64,000 nt of DNA. It comes from Poriferisodalis sp965208925 (GTDB taxonomy: Bacteria > Actinomycetota > Acidimicrobiia > Acidimicrobiales > Poriferisodalaceae). Within the stretch, counting starts at the first letter, position 1. Each line of letters begins with the position of its first letter. The position numbers were made by a program, and so were the translations under genes. The DNA is taken from assembly GCF_965208925.1 (NCBI RefSeq), contig NZ_OZ242364.1, positions 1,426,001 through 1,490,000 of the forward strand, written 5' to 3'. Of this stretch, positions 62,701 to 64,000 are shown piece by piece. Under the pieces are notes generated by a model. It saw only the letters and a program-made list of their open reading frames with translations. It was not told where the DNA came from and searched no databases.

Positions 62701-63021
62701 GTGGCTAATCGATCTCGTTGGGAGGATGTCAAGGCGGGTCGCGGTGAGCCTTCTCCTGTGACGCGTGCCGCCGTCGAGCAGGATCTCGCCCTGGGTCAGC
62801 TCATTCACGATCTCCGGGTGCAGGCGGGTCTGAGCCAGCGGGAGCTCGCCGACCGCATGGGCACTACGCAGTCGGTGATCTCCCGCCTGGAAGAGGGCGG
62901 CGGCGCACGCAATCGGATCGACACCCTCGCCCGTGTGGCGTCCGGGCTAGACCGACATCTCGTGCTGTCATTTCCCGCAGAACCGCCCGGCCAGCTTCAC
63001 GACGCAGTGCAAGTCGCCTGA
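62701..63021 (+). CDS. higA: XRE-family antitoxin
   Basis: 106 aa from the GTG at 62701, 12 bases after the toxin. A helix-turn-helix of the Cro/C1 type spans about 37-90 (IHDLRVQAGLSQRELADRMG, TTQSVISRLEEGGGARNRID). The N-terminal SPVTRAAVEQDLALGQLIHD is common in HigA partners of Gp49-like toxins. Neutralises HigB and should bind the palindrome at 62336. Confidence 0.88.
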   Translation: MANRSRWEDVKAGRGEPSPVTRAAVEQDLALGQLIHDLRVQAGLSQRELADRMGTTQSVISRLEEGGGARNRIDTLARVASGLDRHLVLSFPAEPPGQLHDAVQVA

Positions 63022-63043
63022 ACCTTCCTAGGTATCGCTCACG

Positions 63044-63418
63044 TCAGCCGGCGACGAGTTGCTGGACCCGTTGGTGGGACACGCCCAGGAGCCGGGCCGC
63101 ATCGCGGCGTGAGACGCCGGCCTCGGTGAGGCGCAGCGCGGCGGCGCGCTGGCGGGCCAGGTAGATCTCGTGGGCTTCCAGTGCTTGGTCACGCAGGCGT
63201 GAGAGTTCGGCAACATCGACGTCGGCAACGTCGATGCGCTCGTCGAGCTCCACCGCGGATTCGGGCAAATCGGCGGTGACAGCGATGGCCTCGCGGGCAT
63301 TGGTTGCCGCCTCGTCGAGATTCCGACCGAACGTGTGGACGTCGGCCATGCCGTCGATGTCGACGAGCCAGATGTCGCCGCCGGGGTCGCGCCGGTACGT
63401 CACTGCGTAGGTGGTCAT
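63044..63418 (-). CDS. HicB-like antitoxin with C-terminal HTH
   Basis: 124 aa from the ATG at 63418. The N-terminal TYAVTYRRDPGGDIWLVDID, then HTFGRNLDEAATNAREAIAV, is a degraded-RNase-H fold of the HicB type; a helical linker follows, and the C-terminus (LTEAGVSRRDAARLLGVSHQ, then RVQQL) is a helix-turn-helix. No HicA toxin gene is next to it. Converges on the HigA gene, with 22 bases between stops. Confidence 0.75.
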   Translation of the reverse strand: MTTYAVTYRRDPGGDIWLVDIDGMADVHTFGRNLDEAATNAREAIAVTADLPESAVELDERIDVADVDVAELSRLRDQALEAHEIYLARQRAAALRLTEAGVSRRDAARLLGVSHQRVQQLVAG

Positions 63419-63555
63419 CGCCTCAACTCGTCGCCGATAGTGTGTCAACCGCACTAGACAGGCTAGTTGGCACCCGGTTTTGCAGGGCATTCGTCCTGGC
63501 ATTGGATCGGGCCGCGGCTTCCCTGAGGAGCGCAGCGAACAGGAGGACTCTGCTG

Positions 63556-63714
63556 ATGCCGAGCACCAAGAAGTTCAGCGAATTGCGGGACGAGGCACGT
63601 CGCGATCCCGAGCGCGCCCGGCGGATCGAAGAGGCCAAGCTGCGAGCTCTGGCGGAGTTGCGTCAGGACGACCGGGCGATCTTCCCACGGCGGAGGATGC
63701 CGGACTCGAGCTAG
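63556..63714 (+). CDS. Truncated antitoxin-like small protein (52 aa)
   Basis: Starts at ATG 63556, ten bases after AGGAGG. KKFSELRDEARRDPERARRI and the following EEAKLRALAELRQD correspond to the N-terminal helices that precede the helix-turn-helix in XRE-type antitoxins, but the frame ends before any such domain. Either a genuine small protein or the stump of a deleted antitoxin. Confidence 0.55.
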   Translation: MPSTKKFSELRDEARRDPERARRIEEAKLRALAELRQDDRAIFPRRRMPDSS

Positions 63715-63781
63715 CGCAGAGGCCGCCGGTGAGCGCTGTTTGGCGGGGGAGCGGTTAGGGGTTCTGTCCCCGGGCTGTCTA

Positions 63782-63795
63782 GTAGTGATAACTAC
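63782..63795. promoter_or_regulatory. Palindrome GTAGT-GATA-ACTAC
   Basis: A perfect 5-bp inverted repeat with a 4-base spacer, eleven bases before the ATG of the last gene. It is in the position of a repressor site or a leader hairpin; nothing else supports a role. Confidence 0.3.
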
Positions 63796-63806
63796 AATCA
63801 GTCTGA

Positions 63807-64000
63807 ATGGGGGCCGCTGCTGCTTGGTGGGGCCGCGGGTCGCGGCTCTTGAGGGCTGGGGTCGCGGTGCTGGTGGGTGCGGCGGCGGTGTTGGGGCCGT
63901 TGGCGTCGGCTATGGCGGCGTCGCCGGAGCTGCAGCTTCGTGACGAAGTCCCGGCGGTGGAGCTGGGTGACATCACCGATGAGGCCAAGACCGTCGTCAA
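63807..64000 (+). CDS. Partial secreted protein
   Basis: First 64 codons only; the gene continues past the right edge. The N-terminus (GRGSRLLRAG, then VAVLVGAAAVLGPLASAMAA) is a Sec signal peptide with a probable cut after the AMA-A segment. The mature part starts SPELQLRDEVPAVELGDITD, too short to classify. No clear ribosome site precedes the ATG. Confidence 0.55.
   Translation, partial: MGAAAAWWGRGSRLLRAGVAVLVGAAAVLGPLASAMAASPELQLRDEVPAVELGDITDEAKTVV

Overview
The window is high-GC, tightly packed DNA with many GTG starts and 4-base stop/start overlaps (ATGA, GTGA). Gene content points to an Actinomycetota, most plausibly an Acidimicrobiia-type heterotroph: a UPF0182 membrane protein, lipoprotein-anchored ABC binding proteins, LLM flavin enzymes, a VapBC45-like toxin-antitoxin pair and an RCC1-repeat lipoprotein. 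That assignment is inference; no rRNA or ribosomal protein gene is present to fix it.

Layout. 0-6 kb: a partial secreted protein, purine biosynthesis purN-purH (minus strand), then a divergent 1,014-aa UPF0182 protein. 6 kb: initiator tRNA-Met with its own promoter and terminator. 6-9 kb: small and unassigned proteins and an HSL-type esterase. 9-16 kb: a LacI-family regulator and an oligopeptide-type ABC importer (binding protein, permease, fused permease-ATPase, ATPase); the same 16-bp operator lies before the regulator and before the importer. 16-19.7 kb: small accessory genes, including a PemK-type toxin-antitoxin pair bracketed by 76-bp direct repeats. 19.7-24.7 kb: a branched-chain amino acid-type importer (LivK, LivH, fused LivM-LivG, LivF). 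24.8-31.1 kb: a TetR regulator divergent from a five-gene catabolic operon (acyl-CoA ligase, hydrolase, LLM monooxygenase, SDR, amidase). 31-35 kb: an FAD oxidoreductase and a one-piece sensor kinase-response regulator. 35.4-39.7 kb: a glycine betaine-type importer whose two permease domains are fused in tandem. 39.8-46.4 kb: dienelactone hydrolase, Cu/Zn superoxide dismutase, RCC1-repeat lipoprotein, a second LLM enzyme and a P-loop kinase. 46.4-49.1 kb: VapBC45-like module and an AhpD-family gene. 49.6-60.4 kb: a defence island. 60.4-64 kb: a DUF5131 gene without a start codon, an MBL hydrolase and several small toxin-antitoxin-type genes.

Most notable. (1) The AhpD-family gene at 48537-49085 (minus) has one in-frame TGA exactly at the second position of its C-x-x-C redox motif. 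It is followed, 18 nt later, by a 6-bp stem with a GGTCT loop, the geometry of a bacterial SECIS element, so it is very probably a selenoprotein with a C-x-x-U active site. (2) The defence island holds a three-gene methyltransferase/restriction operon (a DPPF-type methylase with a Cys-pair insert, an Eco57I-type methylase, and a 1,077-aa nuclease-methylase) followed by a Gabija-like pair (OLD-type ATPase-TOPRIM plus UvrD-like helicase) with more AT-rich DNA. (3) All three ABC importers carry gene fusions. (4) Two loci show a cargo gene or module bounded by short duplications of the neighbouring gene's end.
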